A stretch of DNA of 64,000 nucleotides from Sulfurimonas sp. (GTDB lineage Bacteria > Campylobacterota > Campylobacteria > Campylobacterales > Sulfurimonadaceae): the NCBI GenBank assembly GCA_027019335.1, contig JALUWV010000002.1, positions 50,501 to 114,500 on the forward strand, written 5' to 3'. Of this stretch, positions 16,983 to 25,981 are shown piece by piece. The position numbers were made by a program, and so were the translations under genes. How positions within the stretch are numbered: the stretch's first letter is position 1; each line of letters starts with the position of its first letter. The notes below the pieces were generated by a model, which made no database searches, had not been told where the DNA came from, and saw only the letters and a list, made by a program, of their open reading frames with translations.

Positions 16983-17954
16983 ATGTTCCAAAGATTTCGT
17001 AGAACTCGTCTCAACAAACATCTTCGCTCTCTTGTTCGAGAGACAACTGTCAATGTAGAGGATTTTATCTATCCTCTTTTTATCAGAAGTGGCGAGGGCA
17101 TTAAAACAGAAGTAGCTTCGATGCCAGGTGTCTATCAGATGAGTATTGATGAGGCGATTAAAGAGTGTGAGACACTTAAAAGTCTTGGGCTTTACTCTAT
17201 CATTTTATTTGGTATTCCTGATGTGAAAGACTCCGTAGGGAGTGATGCTGTGTGTGAACATGGGATTATTGCATCAAGTATAAGAGCTATCAAGGAAGCA
17301 CATCCTGATATGTTTGTCGTGACTGATTTGTGTTTTTGTGAGTACACTGACCATGGACATTGTGGGATAATTGATGAAGAACATGAAACGGTACACAATG
17401 ATGCAACCTTAGAACTTTCAGGACAACAAGCCCTTGTCCATGCAAAAGCAGGAGCCGATATGATAGCGCCTTCAGGCATGATGGATGGTATCATAGAAAC
17501 ACTCAGAACTGCACTCGATGGGGCAGGGTATGAGAACTTGCCTATTATGGCATACTCTACGAAGTTTGCAAGTGGGTATTATGGTCCATTTCGTGATGTT
17601 GCAGAGTCTACACCGAGTTTTGGAGACCGTGCAAGTTATCAGATGGATCCAGCAAATCGTAGAGAAGCGATTGCAGAGTCTCTTTCAGATGAGGCACAAG
17701 GGGCTGACATCTTGATGGTGAAACCTGCTCTTGCATATCTTGACATTGTCCGTGAGATTAAAGATAATACACACTTGCCAATGGCGGTATATAATGTAAG
17801 CGGAGAGTATGCAATGCTCAAATTTGCAGGGATGAATGATTTGATAGATTATGAACGGGTTGTGATGGAAACGATGGTTGCATTTAAACGAGCAGGAGCG
17901 GATATTATTATCTCTTACCATGCAAAAGAAGTGGCAAAACTACTCCAAAAATAG
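16983..17954 (+). CDS. hemB: delta-aminolevulinic acid dehydratase (porphobilinogen synthase)
   Basis: 323 aa; joins two 5-aminolevulinate molecules to porphobilinogen in heme synthesis. The metal loop [14 protein letters not shown] has the Cys set of zinc enzymes. The two Schiff-base lysines are in [16 protein letters not shown] (~195) and [10 protein letters not shown] (~247). Standard length; ATG with AAAGG ribosome site. argF follows after 9 bases. Confidence 0.97.
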   Translation: MFQRFRRTRLNKHLRSLVRETTVNVEDFIYPLFIRSGEGIKTEVASMPGVYQMSIDEAIKECETLKSLGLYSIILFGIPDVKDSVGSDAVCEHGIIASSIRAIKEAHPDMFVVTDLCFCEYTDHGHCGIIDEEHETVHNDATLELSGQQALVHAKAGADMIAPSGMMDGIIETLRTALDGAGYENLPIMAYSTKFASGYYGPFRDVAESTPSFGDRASYQMDPANRREAIAESLSDEAQGADILMVKPALAYLDIVREIKDNTHLPMAVYNVSGEYAMLKFAGMNDLIDYERVVMETMVAFKRAGADIIISYHAKEVAKLLQK

Positions 17955-17963
17955 GAACAAAGA

Positions 17964-18887
17964 ATGAGACATTTTTTAACACTGAAAGATTATAGTAAAG
18001 AAGAGATTTTAGAAATCGTAGAGATTGGTTTAGCAATCAAGAAAAATTTGAAAGATGGTATCTTTAACAAAGAGTTAGAGCATCAAACTTTAGCGATGAT
18101 TTTTGAAAAAAGCTCTACACGAACACGAGTGAGTTTTGAGACGGGAATGTACCAGCTTGGTGGGCATGCACTGTTCCTCTCTAACCGTGATATTCACTTA
18201 GGACGCGGTGAACCTGTCAAAGACACTGCCCGTGTTATCTCAAGTATGTGCGATATGGTTATGATACGTACCTACGCACACTCGATGATAGAAGAGTTTG
18301 CTGCTTTTTCAAAAGTGCCTGTTATCAATGGACTTACAGACTCTTACCATCCTGTACAACTCCTTGCAGATTATATGACTATCAAAGAGTATGGGCTTGA
18401 AAAAGATTTGGTTGTGGCATATGTCGGTGATGGAAATAACATGACACACTCATGGATTATGCTTGCTGCTAAACTTGGGTTTGAACTCAGAATTGCAACA
18501 CCACAAGGGTATGAAGTGGATGCAAAAGTACTTGAAGAAGGGATGCAAATTGCTAAAGATAGTGGTGGGATTATCCGTGTGAGTCATGACCCAAAAGAGG
18601 CAGTCAAAGATGCAAGTATCGTGACGACTGATACTTGGGCATCTATGGGACAAGAGGATGAAAAAGAACAGCGTATCAAAGATTTTGATGGGTTTATGGT
18701 AGATGACTTGATGATGTGTGTTGCTGCAGACAATGCAAAGTTTTTACATTGTTTGCCTGCTTATAGAGAACAAGAGGTAAGTGAATCAGTCCTCGAAGGA
18801 CATGCACAAATTGTTTTTGATGAAGCAGAAAACCGACTCCATGCACAAAAAGGGCTGATGGTTTGGCTCGATAGACAAAGAGGGTAA
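17964..18887 (+). CDS. argF: ornithine carbamoyltransferase
   Basis: 307 aa; arginine synthesis, forming citrulline from ornithine and carbamoyl phosphate. Carbamoyl-phosphate site [12 protein letters not shown] (~50) and [11 protein letters not shown]. Ornithine-side HCLPAYR (~263) with the catalytic Cys. Downstream of hemB in the same direction. The promoter of yefM begins inside its last codons. Confidence 0.97.
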   Translation: MRHFLTLKDYSKEEILEIVEIGLAIKKNLKDGIFNKELEHQTLAMIFEKSSTRTRVSFETGMYQLGGHALFLSNRDIHLGRGEPVKDTARVISSMCDMVMIRTYAHSMIEEFAAFSKVPVINGLTDSYHPVQLLADYMTIKEYGLEKDLVVAYVGDGNNMTHSWIMLAAKLGFELRIATPQGYEVDAKVLEEGMQIAKDSGGIIRVSHDPKEAVKDASIVTTDTWASMGQEDEKEQRIKDFDGFMVDDLMMCVAADNAKFLHCLPAYREQEVSESVLEGHAQIVFDEAENRLHAQKGLMVWLDRQRG

Positions 18888-18916
18888 AAAGTGTTATAAT
18901 TGTCAATATATTGACA
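18872..18916 (+). promoter_or_regulatory. yefM-yoeB promoter and 16-bp palindromic operator
   Basis: -35 TAGACA (18872-18877), 17-base spacer, -10 TATAAT (18895-18900), a near-consensus sigma70 promoter overlapping the argF end. Immediately after the -10 lies the perfect palindrome TGTCAATATATTGACA (18901-18916), which would cover the transcription start. It is a strong candidate for YefM autorepression (inference). Confidence 0.72.
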
Positions 18917-18928
18917 AAAGGAGCAATA

Positions 18929-19180
18929 ATGCAAGCTGTTTTATACTCACATGCAAGAAATAATTTACGAGAGATTATTAATAAAGTGTGTGATAATGTT
19001 GAAGCATTTATTATTACAACCAAAGAGAAAAAATCTGTTGTCCTAATATCGCAAGAAGAGTACAACTCTATGAAAGAGACGCTCTATCTGCTCTCTTCTA
19101 GGAAAAATAGAGAGAAACTCATTGATGCCATTGATGAGATAGAAAATAGTTCCTTTTTAAGAAAGGAAATTGTGTTGTGA
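18929..19180 (+). CDS. yefM: YefM-type antitoxin (Phd/YefM family)
   Basis: 83 aa. The N-terminal half (YSHARNNLREIINKVCDN, VVLISQEEYNSMKET) is the Phd/YefM DNA-binding fold; the C-terminal tail binds the toxin. The ORF track uses TTG 18911; I prefer ATG 18929, five bases after AAGGAG, which also leaves the palindrome untranslated. The toxin gene overlaps by 4 bases. Confidence 0.93.
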   Translation: MQAVLYSHARNNLREIINKVCDNVEAFIITTKEKKSVVLISQEEYNSMKETLYLLSSRKNREKLIDAIDEIENSSFLRKEIVL

Positions 19181-19437
19181 TACTTGGATTTTCTTCGTTA
19201 GCTTGGGAAGATTATTTGTATTGGCAAGAGAACGATAAAAAAGTTCTCAAGCGTATTAATCTGCTCATAAAAGATATAAAAAGAAATCCTTATGATAAAG
19301 AGGGCTTAGGAAAACCAGAAAAACTCAAAGAGAATTTTAGTGGCTACTACTCTCGACGTATTACATCAGAACATCGACTTGTTTATAAAATAGTTGATGA
19401 TTTAGTAGTAATAGCACAATGCAGATTTCATTATTAG
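19177..19437 (+). CDS. yoeB: YoeB-type endoribonuclease toxin
   Basis: 86-aa RelE-superfamily toxin cutting mRNA at the ribosome. YoeB residues visible: Glu in GKPEKLKEN, Arg in RRITSEHRLVY, and the C-terminal CRFHY with catalytic His and Tyr. GTG start overlapping the antitoxin stop (GTGA), with AAAGGAA upstream. The end overlaps the convergent trpS stop. Confidence 0.95.
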   Translation: MILGFSSLAWEDYLYWQENDKKVLKRINLLIKDIKRNPYDKEGLGKPEKLKENFSGYYSRRITSEHRLVYKIVDDLVVIAQCRFHY

Positions 19438-20399
19438 TATAAAATCCCCGTAGCACTTCTTATTTTCTCCATCATAGGTGTAGCTATATTTCTTGCTTTA
19501 TTTGCACCCATTTGTAAAATCTCTCTTACTTCATTTTGATTTTGAAGATAGTAGTCGCGTTTTTCTCTGTAAGGAGTAAAATAATCCCACATTACTTCAG
19601 CAAGATACATTTTAAAATGCCCATGCCCTTCACCACCTGCTTGGTAACGATTTTCTAAAGTAGTGAGTTCTTCTGTGTTTAAAAAGAGTTTTGCCATGTT
19701 ATAAACATTACAGTTTGCATACTCTTTTGGCTCTTCAAGAGCGACTTGTTCGGTAACAATTTTTTTGATGGTTTTGAGTTGTTTTTTCTCTTCGCCAAAG
19801 ATATTGACAGTATTTTTGTAACTTTTTGACATTTTTTGCCCATCTGTTCCAGGAACAGTAGCTACATTTTCCTCGACTTTAAAAGTAGGAATTTTAAAAA
19901 TATCCCCATACTCATTGTTAAATTTTATCGCAATATCACGAGCAATTTCTACATGTTGGATTTGGTCTTTACCTACAGGAATAATGTCGGGAGAGTAGAG
20001 TAAAATATCGGCTGCCATAAGTACTGGGTAAGAGAAAAGTGAATGGTTTGCAGCGATACCTTTAGCTGTTTTATCTTTGTAACTATGCGCACGTTCAAGT
20101 AAGCCCATCGGTGTAAATGCGGAGAGTATCCAGTAAAGTTCTAAAACTTCTTTGACATCAGACTGTACCCAAAAAGTGGATTTTTCAGGGTCTATGCCTA
20201 AACTTAAAAAGTCTGTTGCTGTTTGCATCGTCAGTTTGGCGAGTGCTTCACCACCATTGCCACTACTCATGGCATGGTAGTTGGCTATAAATGCAAAAGT
20301 TTCACTCTGCTTTTGGGCATCAACCATTTGTTTGATTGAGCCAAAGTAGTTTCCAATATGCAAGTCTCCAGAGGGTTGAATACCTGTTAATACTCTCAT
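19434..20399 (-). CDS. trpS: tryptophanyl-tRNA synthetase
   Basis: 321-aa class I synthetase. HIGH-type motif is HIGNY (~17) in GIQPSGDLHIGNYFG, and KMSKSYKN (~190) is the second ATP motif. Length is typical. Single gene on this strand, divergent from hpf. Confidence 0.97.
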   Translation of the reverse strand: MRVLTGIQPSGDLHIGNYFGSIKQMVDAQKQSETFAFIANYHAMSSGNGGEALAKLTMQTATDFLSLGIDPEKSTFWVQSDVKEVLELYWILSAFTPMGLLERAHSYKDKTAKGIAANHSLFSYPVLMAADILLYSPDIIPVGKDQIQHVEIARDIAIKFNNEYGDIFKIPTFKVEENVATVPGTDGQKMSKSYKNTVNIFGEEKKQLKTIKKIVTEQVALEEPKEYANCNVYNMAKLFLNTEELTTLENRYQAGGEGHGHFKMYLAEVMWDYFTPYREKRDYYLQNQNEVREILQMGANKARNIATPMMEKIRSATGILY

Positions 20400-20509
20400 T
20401 TTTTCTTTATCCTCAGTTTTTTTACCGTATTATAGCAATTTCAGCTTCATTTAGTTACCATATGCCTAGACATAAAGAGTCAAAAAGATTCTTTATCAAA
20501 GGATTTACA

Positions 20510-20839
20510 ATGAACTTACAAATTCGCGCAAAAGATGTAACTCTTACAGAGGCTACAAAATCACATATTGGTTCGGCTGTTGAAGCTTTTAGAAAATACT
20601 CTTTAGATATTACAAGTATTAACTGTGTAGTTGCAAAAGAGAAAAAAGGTGTTATGGTTGAGTTTGACATAAAAATTGCTCATGCACAGCCTATTGTAAT
20701 CTCTCAAGGAGATGATGTTTTGGATGCAGCTATAGATTTAGCTATAGAAAGAGCTACTAAAGCACTACGTCGTTTTCATGATAAAGTAAGCTCTCACAAA
20801 GCAGATTCTATCAAAGACCTAGAAACACTTGACGCATAA
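20510..20839 (+). CDS. hpf: ribosome hibernation factor, short HPF/RaiA form
   Basis: 109 aa from ATG 20510 (AAAGGA six bases upstream). The ORF track extends 58 codons upstream with no homology and into the trpS start, so I reject that. Family features: NLQIRAKDVTLTEATKSHI, the middle strand VEFDIKIAHAQPIVISQGDDVLDAAIDLAIERATKALRR. It lacks the C-terminal dimerisation domain of long HPF. It binds 30S/100S ribosomes in slow growth. Confidence 0.93.
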   Translation: MNLQIRAKDVTLTEATKSHIGSAVEAFRKYSLDITSINCVVAKEKKGVMVEFDIKIAHAQPIVISQGDDVLDAAIDLAIERATKALRRFHDKVSSHKADSIKDLETLDA

Positions 20840-20848
20840 GGTTTATAT

Positions 20849-21457
20849 TTGAGAAAAATAATATTATTATTACTTGTTGTATCTGCAGTTTTTGCAAATG
20901 ATACAATAAATAAATATAGTTTACGAGTAGCGTATGGGAAATCAACTTCTAGTGATTTAGGAAATGTTTTATCTTGGCAGATAGATAGTGATACTGCTAG
21001 CCTCTATAGTTATAACATAGATGGAGGGTATCTCTTAGCATCTGATTTTTTTGATTTACCGATAGACATTTATGCCAAGCTTGGTCTCTCTTACTATGAT
21101 GAGGGTGTGAAAGCAAATGCTTATGGTGTAGATACATACATCAAAGCTTACTACAATCTTGATTTTTCAAAAAACAGAGTTCGTTTTGGTTTTGGTGAAG
21201 GTGTCTCATACACAACAAAAACACTAAGAACTGAGGAATACGCTGCGCAAGCTAATAATGATAATACATCAAAATTTCTCAACTATTTAGATATAAGTGT
21301 AGATTTTGATATTGGAAAACTTGTGCATTCTCAAGCTTTATCCCAAACTTATGTAGGATTTCTGATTAAGCATCGGTCGGGTATTTTTGGAACAATAAAT
21401 AATGTAAAACATGGTGGGTCTAACTACAATAGTATTTACTTAGAGAGAAAATTCTAA
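20849..21457 (+). CDS. outer-membrane beta-barrel protein, PagL/acyloxyacyl-hydrolase-like
   Basis: 202 aa with a signal peptide ending VFA-N and alternating amphipathic strands ending in ERKF, a small outer-membrane barrel. The segment RFGFGEGVSYTTK and the late TYVGFLIKHRSG resemble lipid-A deacylase PagL-type proteins, with HRS in place of the His-x-Ser pair. The catalytic Glu could not be placed with confidence, so the enzyme call is tentative. TTG start with AAGG seven bases upstream. The stop overlaps the hemJ start (TAATG). Confidence 0.72.
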   Translation: MRKIILLLLVVSAVFANDTINKYSLRVAYGKSTSSDLGNVLSWQIDSDTASLYSYNIDGGYLLASDFFDLPIDIYAKLGLSYYDEGVKANAYGVDTYIKAYYNLDFSKNRVRFGFGEGVSYTTKTLRTEEYAAQANNDNTSKFLNYLDISVDFDIGKLVHSQALSQTYVGFLIKHRSGIFGTINNVKHGGSNYNSIYLERKF

Positions 21458-21876
21458 TGTATGAATGGACACTCTGGTTTCATGTAATCTCTTTTATCTC
21501 GTGGTTTGCCGTCCTTTTTTACTTGCCAAGACTTTTTGTGTATCATGCAGAAAATATCGACAATGCAGGTTTTGTAGAGGTCGCAAAAGTACAAGAGATG
21601 AAACTTTTTAAGTATATCGGAGTGCCTGCTATGTGGGCAACTATCATCAGCGGTTCATTTTTGATTTATCAGATAGGCTTCAAAGGTGGCTGGCTTCATG
21701 CAAAACTTTTCTTTTTAGTACTTTTAATTATCTTCTTTTACTCGATGAATCGATACAGAATAGCATTTTTAGAAGATAGATGTACAAAAAGTGGAAAATT
21801 CTTTCGTATGTATAATGAAATCCCTACACTCTTAATGCTACTTATCGTAGCAATGGTGGTTTTTAAACCATTTTAG
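21457..21876 (+). CDS. hemJ: protoporphyrinogen oxidase HemJ
   Basis: 139-aa inner-membrane protein with four helices. HemJ family (UPF0093) features are WFHVISFISWFAVLFYLPRLFVYH with the conserved His and LHAKLFF with the conserved Lys. It oxidises protoporphyrinogen IX in bacteria lacking HemG/HemY. Translationally coupled to the barrel gene. The stop codon is in the left arm of a hairpin shared with der. Confidence 0.93.
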   Translation: MYEWTLWFHVISFISWFAVLFYLPRLFVYHAENIDNAGFVEVAKVQEMKLFKYIGVPAMWATIISGSFLIYQIGFKGGWLHAKLFFLVLLIIFFYSMNRYRIAFLEDRCTKSGKFFRMYNEIPTLLMLLIVAMVVFKPF

Positions 21877-21899
21877 AGAAGTAATTTTTTTACTTCTCT
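21875..21899. terminator. bidirectional hairpin between convergent hemJ and der
   Basis: AGAGAAGTAA, five T, TTACTTCTCT: a perfect 10-bp stem containing the stop codons of both convergent genes. The loop is T5 on one strand and A5 on the other; a T-rich stretch follows on the plus strand. Likely a shared terminator. Confidence 0.55.
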
Positions 21900-23371
21900 C
21901 CTCTTTTCTTCGCTTTAAACAGAAGTGGTGTCCCGCTAAAGTTAAAGGCTTCTCGCATTTTATTGACTAAATAACGTCTATATGTAAAATGTAATCCACT
22001 TGGTTTATTCATGATGATAGCAATCTTTGGCGGTCGTGTTTCATACTGTGTGCCATAGTAGATACGGATAACCTGCCCACTTACACTTGGGAGGGTATGG
22101 CGACGGAGTGCTTTTTCAATGATTTCATTTATTTTAGAAGTAGGGATACGTTGTGAGTAGTTTTCATTTATCTCTAAAATCATATCATGGAGTTTATCGA
22201 CTCTGAGGTGTGTTTGTGCAGAGAGTGTTAAGATAGGAGCGAAAGCTAAAAATTTAAATCTATCACGAACCTCTTTGATGATTTTATCATGTTCACTTCG
22301 TTTGGCGATGTCCCATTTGTTGAGTACTATGATACATGAAAGTCGGTTACTATCTACTAGTCCAGCTATCTTTTCATCGAGGTCTAAAAAAGGTTCACTT
22401 GCATCTAAAACAACAAGTGCCATATTTGAATTTTCAAGCATCTCTGTTGTTCGCATCAGTGCATACTTTTCAATCCCTACAATCTTCCCACGACGGCGAA
22501 GTCCCGCCGTATCGACAAAGGTGATTTGTTTGTCTTTATAGTCAATCGTCTCATCAATAGGGTCAATGGTTGTCCCTGCTACACTACTTACAACGGAACG
22601 CTCTTCACCTAAAAGTGCATTGAGTAGAGAAGATTTTCCAACATTTGTTCGCCCAATAATGGCTATTTTGATGTGGTTTACATCCTCTTCATCAAACTCT
22701 TTGATTCGGTCATTGTTTCCAAAGATGGTATCATCTTCGATGATACCATCCATTTCATCTTCATCCCAGTATGTATAATCATCTTCATCATCATGTTCTA
22801 GGTTTGCAAAAAACTCTTCATCATTGAGTGTTTCAGGTTCAATAATATTGATTTCTTCTTCGACCTCTTCTTTGATGGTATCACTTTCGGGGATTTTATC
22901 GCCAATCCATTCTAAAAGTTCGACAGTATTTCTGTTATGTGAAACGGAAATTCCAAAAATATCTCCCGTTCCAAACTCATAATAATCCCAAAGTTTCTCT
23001 TTCATCTTGTCATTGTCAATTTTATTGACAACAAGGGCTATATCTTTTCCCATAGATTGAAGTTCATAAAAGAGTTTTTTATCTTCATCTTCAGGGATAC
23101 CTTTGCCATCAACCATATATAAAATGATGTCTGCAGCATAGGCAGCTTTGAGTGACATTTCTTTGATTTTATCGAAAAGTTCACACCCTTTGTCAAGTCC
23201 ACCCGTGTCAAGAAGGAGGGCTTCTTTGTTCATGATGGCAATAGTTCTACGTTTGACATCACGAGTTGTTCCTGCGAGGTCAGAGGTAATGGCATCTCGT
23301 TTTTTGATAAGACGATTAAAAAGTGAACTTTTCCCAACATTTGGGCGACCGATAATGGCGATTTTTTTCAT
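21890..23371 (-). CDS. der: ribosome-assembly GTPase Der (EngA)
   Basis: 493 aa with two GTPase domains: P-loops GRPNVGKSS (~7) and GRTNVGKSS (~240), each with DTAGL/DTGGL and NKxD (NKID, NKWD). A very acidic linker (EEVEEEINIIEPE...DDEDDYTYWDEDEMDG, ~165-220) separates them, longer than in E. coli. The C-terminal KH-like domain ends FKAKKRGEK. Needed for 50S subunit maturation. Confidence 0.97.
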   Translation of the reverse strand: MKKIAIIGRPNVGKSSLFNRLIKKRDAITSDLAGTTRDVKRRTIAIMNKEALLLDTGGLDKGCELFDKIKEMSLKAAYAADIILYMVDGKGIPEDEDKKLFYELQSMGKDIALVVNKIDNDKMKEKLWDYYEFGTGDIFGISVSHNRNTVELLEWIGDKIPESDTIKEEVEEEINIIEPETLNDEEFFANLEHDDEDDYTYWDEDEMDGIIEDDTIFGNNDRIKEFDEEDVNHIKIAIIGRTNVGKSSLLNALLGEERSVVSSVAGTTIDPIDETIDYKDKQITFVDTAGLRRRGKIVGIEKYALMRTTEMLENSNMALVVLDASEPFLDLDEKIAGLVDSNRLSCIIVLNKWDIAKRSEHDKIIKEVRDRFKFLAFAPILTLSAQTHLRVDKLHDMILEINENYSQRIPTSKINEIIEKALRRHTLPSVSGQVIRIYYGTQYETRPPKIAIIMNKPSGLHFTYRRYLVNKMREAFNFSGTPLLFKAKKRGEK

Positions 23372-23383
23372 GAAGTGACCTTA

Positions 23384-23412
23384 GCTATAATTTCTAGTAA
23401 TGCAATTATAGC
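23384..23412. promoter_or_regulatory. der promoter region with symmetric -10 boxes
   Basis: GCTATAATT, 11 bases, AATTATAGC: a perfect 9-bp inverted repeat made of two opposed TATAAT boxes. The minus-strand box (23405-23410) is well placed for der (AAGG before ATG). The plus-strand box would drive antisense RNA into the transglycosylase 3' end. Confidence 0.45.
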
Positions 23413-23494
23413 CAAATTTAAAATAAATCTGCATGACCAAAAAAAACACCGATACTTCCCTCTTAAAAATAAACTTAAATTATCTTTTACGGTT

Positions 23495-24658
23495 CTATAA
23501 AGTATAAAGACGATGGTAGAGTTTCATCCTTTTACGTACATTTTTAAGATAGGTTTTTGGCTCATCGTAGCGTAAATCTTTTTGGAGTTTTGTATAGACT
23601 TCTTGAGGAGTGAGTCTGTTAATGAGTGGTGCTGCTTGGGTCATGTTGTAATGTTTTGTAAAGGCATAAGCGATATTACCTGCGCCAGTGTTGTATGCGG
23701 CAATGGTGCAGTAAAGTCGGCTTTGTGGATTTTTAATTTTTCTGAGATAACGATAATAGAGGAGATGTAAGTAAGCTGTTCCCATCTTAATATTGTTAGT
23801 GCTGTTGTATAGGTACCCACTACTCACAAGCTTTTTTTGTCTATAAAGGTAGAAGTAGGCATCTTTCCCTGCTGATTTTGGTACAATCTGCATCAATCCA
23901 AATGCAGGAATGGGTGAACGCGCTCGTGGGTTAAAGTAGCTTTCTGTGTGCATAATGGCAAAGGTAAGTTCTAAAGGAATTTTTTGTTTTGTAGATTGTT
24001 TTTTGATTTGAAGATAGTATTGGTTTGCGCGTTTATAAAGTGCGCCTTTTGGCATTTTTACTGTCACTTTATAGACAAAGGCATCTTTAATTTTTTTTGA
24101 GGGTAAGATTTGAATATTTTGCTTTGTAATGTGCTTGTTTACATAGTGTGACACACTTTTCCTTGTTGGTTTTGTCTTAAAAATAACTTTTGAGAGGATA
24201 GGTTCTGCTTTCACTTTTGTGCGTACTATGTTCTTTGGTTTTTTGATTTTACTCAGTTTTTGCTCTAAAGGGTCACTTCTGTGGAGTTGTTTTGTGTCGA
24301 TGGTAACAACTTTTGCAAGGGCATATTGGAGTTTTTTCTCTGCCTCTTTTTTTGTTTTTGCAATTGTCTCAATGGTAATTGTCTCATGTTGAAAATCAAC
24401 ATTGGAACGAGTTTTTTTATCTTTACTGTAGAGAAGCCACTTTTTCTTTGTAGACATTTGCGGAGTTTTCCAAATCTTAGCGAGACTTTTTGCATACTCT
24501 TTGTAGGCTTTTTTTTCTGCTTTTTTATACGCTTCAAGTCCATTTTCTTGTGTTTTTTTATAGTTGGCAAATGCGAGTTTTTGTTCTTGTAAAAATTCTT
24601 GACGAGTTTGCCCAAAAAGTGATAGTGTGAGTAAAAGGAGTATAAATAATTTTTTCAT
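23495..24658 (-). CDS. membrane-bound lytic transglycosylase, MltC-like
   Basis: 387 aa: signal peptide (MKKLFILLLLTLSLFGQ), a Lys-rich helical region and MltC-type N-terminal domain (~20-190), then an SLT catalytic domain (~225-370) with Glu in IMHTESYFNPRARS, GLMQIVP and AAYNTGAGN. It cuts peptidoglycan glycan strands, leaving 1,6-anhydro ends. No lipobox Cys is seen, unlike E. coli MltC, so it may be soluble in the periplasm. Confidence 0.92.
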   Translation of the reverse strand: MKKLFILLLLTLSLFGQTRQEFLQEQKLAFANYKKTQENGLEAYKKAEKKAYKEYAKSLAKIWKTPQMSTKKKWLLYSKDKKTRSNVDFQHETITIETIAKTKKEAEKKLQYALAKVVTIDTKQLHRSDPLEQKLSKIKKPKNIVRTKVKAEPILSKVIFKTKPTRKSVSHYVNKHITKQNIQILPSKKIKDAFVYKVTVKMPKGALYKRANQYYLQIKKQSTKQKIPLELTFAIMHTESYFNPRARSPIPAFGLMQIVPKSAGKDAYFYLYRQKKLVSSGYLYNSTNNIKMGTAYLHLLYYRYLRKIKNPQSRLYCTIAAYNTGAGNIAYAFTKHYNMTQAAPLINRLTPQEVYTKLQKDLRYDEPKTYLKNVRKRMKLYHRLYTL

Positions 24659-24682
24659 AAAGTATTATGCCATATTTTATAT

Positions 24683-24688
24683 TATAAT
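24683..24688 (+). promoter_or_regulatory. -10 box of the phosphoribosyltransferase gene, probable leaderless promoter
   Basis: TATAAT seven bases before ATG 24696, with no ribosome-binding sequence between. The expected transcription start falls at or next to the ATG. Confidence 0.5.
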
Positions 24689-24695
24689 TGCATTT

Positions 24696-25136
24696 ATGAA
24701 ATATTATGCTTATGAAGAATTTAAAAACGATACACAAACTCTTATCCATCAGGTAAAAGGTTTTGAGGCAGAGACACTTGTTGGGATTGCTCGTGGTGGG
24801 CTTACTTTGGCACATGCTATGGCAGAGGGATTGGATCTGAGAGCAGTCCAAACCCTACGAACAGAACTCTATGATGGAGAACATAAACGCAGTCAAATCA
24901 CAGTTTTTGATACGGTTGTCTTGCACAATGTGCAAAGAGTCCTCGTGCTTGATGATATTGCTGATAGTGGAGAAACTTTAGCGGTAGTTATGCAATACTT
25001 AGAAGACAGATACCCGCAAATCATCTTCAAAGCAGCGACACTTTTTTACAAGAAAACTTCAGTCTATACCCCTCATTTTTGGGTCAATGAGGCAGAGGAT
25101 TGGATAGACTTTTTTTGGGAGAGAGATTTTAAGTAA
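24696..25136 (+). CDS. purine-type phosphoribosyltransferase
   Basis: 146 aa from ATG 24696; the track's extra 23 codons overlap the divergent mltC-like gene and have no homology. PRPP loop VLVLDDIADSGETL (~92) and the upstream VGIARGGLTLAHAM are typical of xanthine/hypoxanthine-guanine PRTases. The late W-V-x-E-x-x-D-WIDFFWE matches Gpt-like enzymes. Substrate base is not certain; purine salvage is the likely role. Ends one base before the convergent DjlA-like gene. Confidence 0.9.
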   Translation: MKYYAYEEFKNDTQTLIHQVKGFEAETLVGIARGGLTLAHAMAEGLDLRAVQTLRTELYDGEHKRSQITVFDTVVLHNVQRVLVLDDIADSGETLAVVMQYLEDRYPQIIFKAATLFYKKTSVYTPHFWVNEAEDWIDFFWERDFK

Positions 25137-25889
25137 CTACTTTCTTGCCTCTTTTATCATCTCGTAAGCTTGATTTATCTCTTGTGTTTTTGCCGTAGCC
25201 TCCTGCATATATGCTTCACTTTTTCCTTGTGATTTGATAATGTCAGGATGGTACTCTCTCACAAGTTTTCTGTAGGCTTTTTTAATCACACTCATCTCAT
25301 CACTTGCACTCACTCCTAAAATCTTATACGCATCATCAAGGTTTGCTTTTGGTGTCATGTTGTGCATCATTTTTTCAAATTGTTCAAAAATAGCATGATA
25401 GACTTTCGGGTCAAACTCTAGTGCTGCTGCGATGGTTTGGAGTGCCTCGTCTTCACCTTGACTCACTTCCCCATCTACAAATGCAAGCTGAATGAGAAAG
25501 CCCATAAACTGTTGTTGTTTTTGCTTATCTCTTTGTGTGGCTACACCTAAAGCTTGTGCGATTGCTTCTATGTTATCGCTTCGCTCTTTTTCCTCGTTGA
25601 AAATATCTTTGAGTATCTGTTTCGTTTTTTCAGGCTCTGGAAAGACAGCTGAAATATCATCAAACATGATACCTATAAGTTGTGCTTCAAGTGCATCGAC
25701 TCTGCCATCTGCTTTTGCCACTTTTGCAACAAGGGCAACAAAGAGTCCCAGTTCACTTTTTTTGAGAGAATCATGCGAGACCGAGAAGTTTTTAAAAGCG
25801 GCTTTTGAGTAGCTTTCGTATTTTGTATAACTTTTAAAAATATAGTAAAACATTGCTCCAAGGAGTGCTAAAACGATAATGTTGGACAT
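25137..25889 (-). CDS. DjlA-like membrane co-chaperone (TerB + J domain)
   Basis: 250 aa. N-terminal membrane helix (IIVLALLGAMFYYIF), a TerB/DjlA central domain (~45-170; ADGRVDALE and VDGEVSQGE acidic loops), then a C-terminal J domain (~185-250) with YKILGVSASD and the HPD motif in REYHPDI that stimulates DnaK. The order is the same as in DjlA. Monocistronic, divergent from the Hpt gene. Confidence 0.9.
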   Translation of the reverse strand: MSNIIVLALLGAMFYYIFKSYTKYESYSKAAFKNFSVSHDSLKKSELGLFVALVAKVAKADGRVDALEAQLIGIMFDDISAVFPEPEKTKQILKDIFNEEKERSDNIEAIAQALGVATQRDKQKQQQFMGFLIQLAFVDGEVSQGEDEALQTIAAALEFDPKVYHAIFEQFEKMMHNMTPKANLDDAYKILGVSASDEMSVIKKAYRKLVREYHPDIIKSQGKSEAYMQEATAKTQEINQAYEMIKEARK

Positions 25890-25944
25890 AAGGTTCCTTT
25901 TTTTTATGAAAGTATATCGATTGGAAGTAAATGTAGCGAAATTA

Positions 25945-25953
25945 TGTTACAAT
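25945..25953 (+). promoter_or_regulatory. extended -10 box of the Hpt-kinase operon
   Basis: TGTTACAAT, a TGN-extended -10 with TACAAT, 28 bases before ATG 25982; AAGGA is the ribosome site. Confidence 0.4.
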
Positions 25954-25981
25954 ATTTTCACAGCAAATATAAGGAAAAACA

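Noticed and set aside
20336-20509. 58-codon N-terminal extension of the hibernation factor
   Set aside because: It overlaps the trpS start, has no homology and ATG 20510 has a good AAAGGA site.
23384-23412. Inverted repeat before der as a terminator
   Set aside because: Both arms are TATAAT boxes placed as promoters, and there is no T tail; a promoter reading is simpler.
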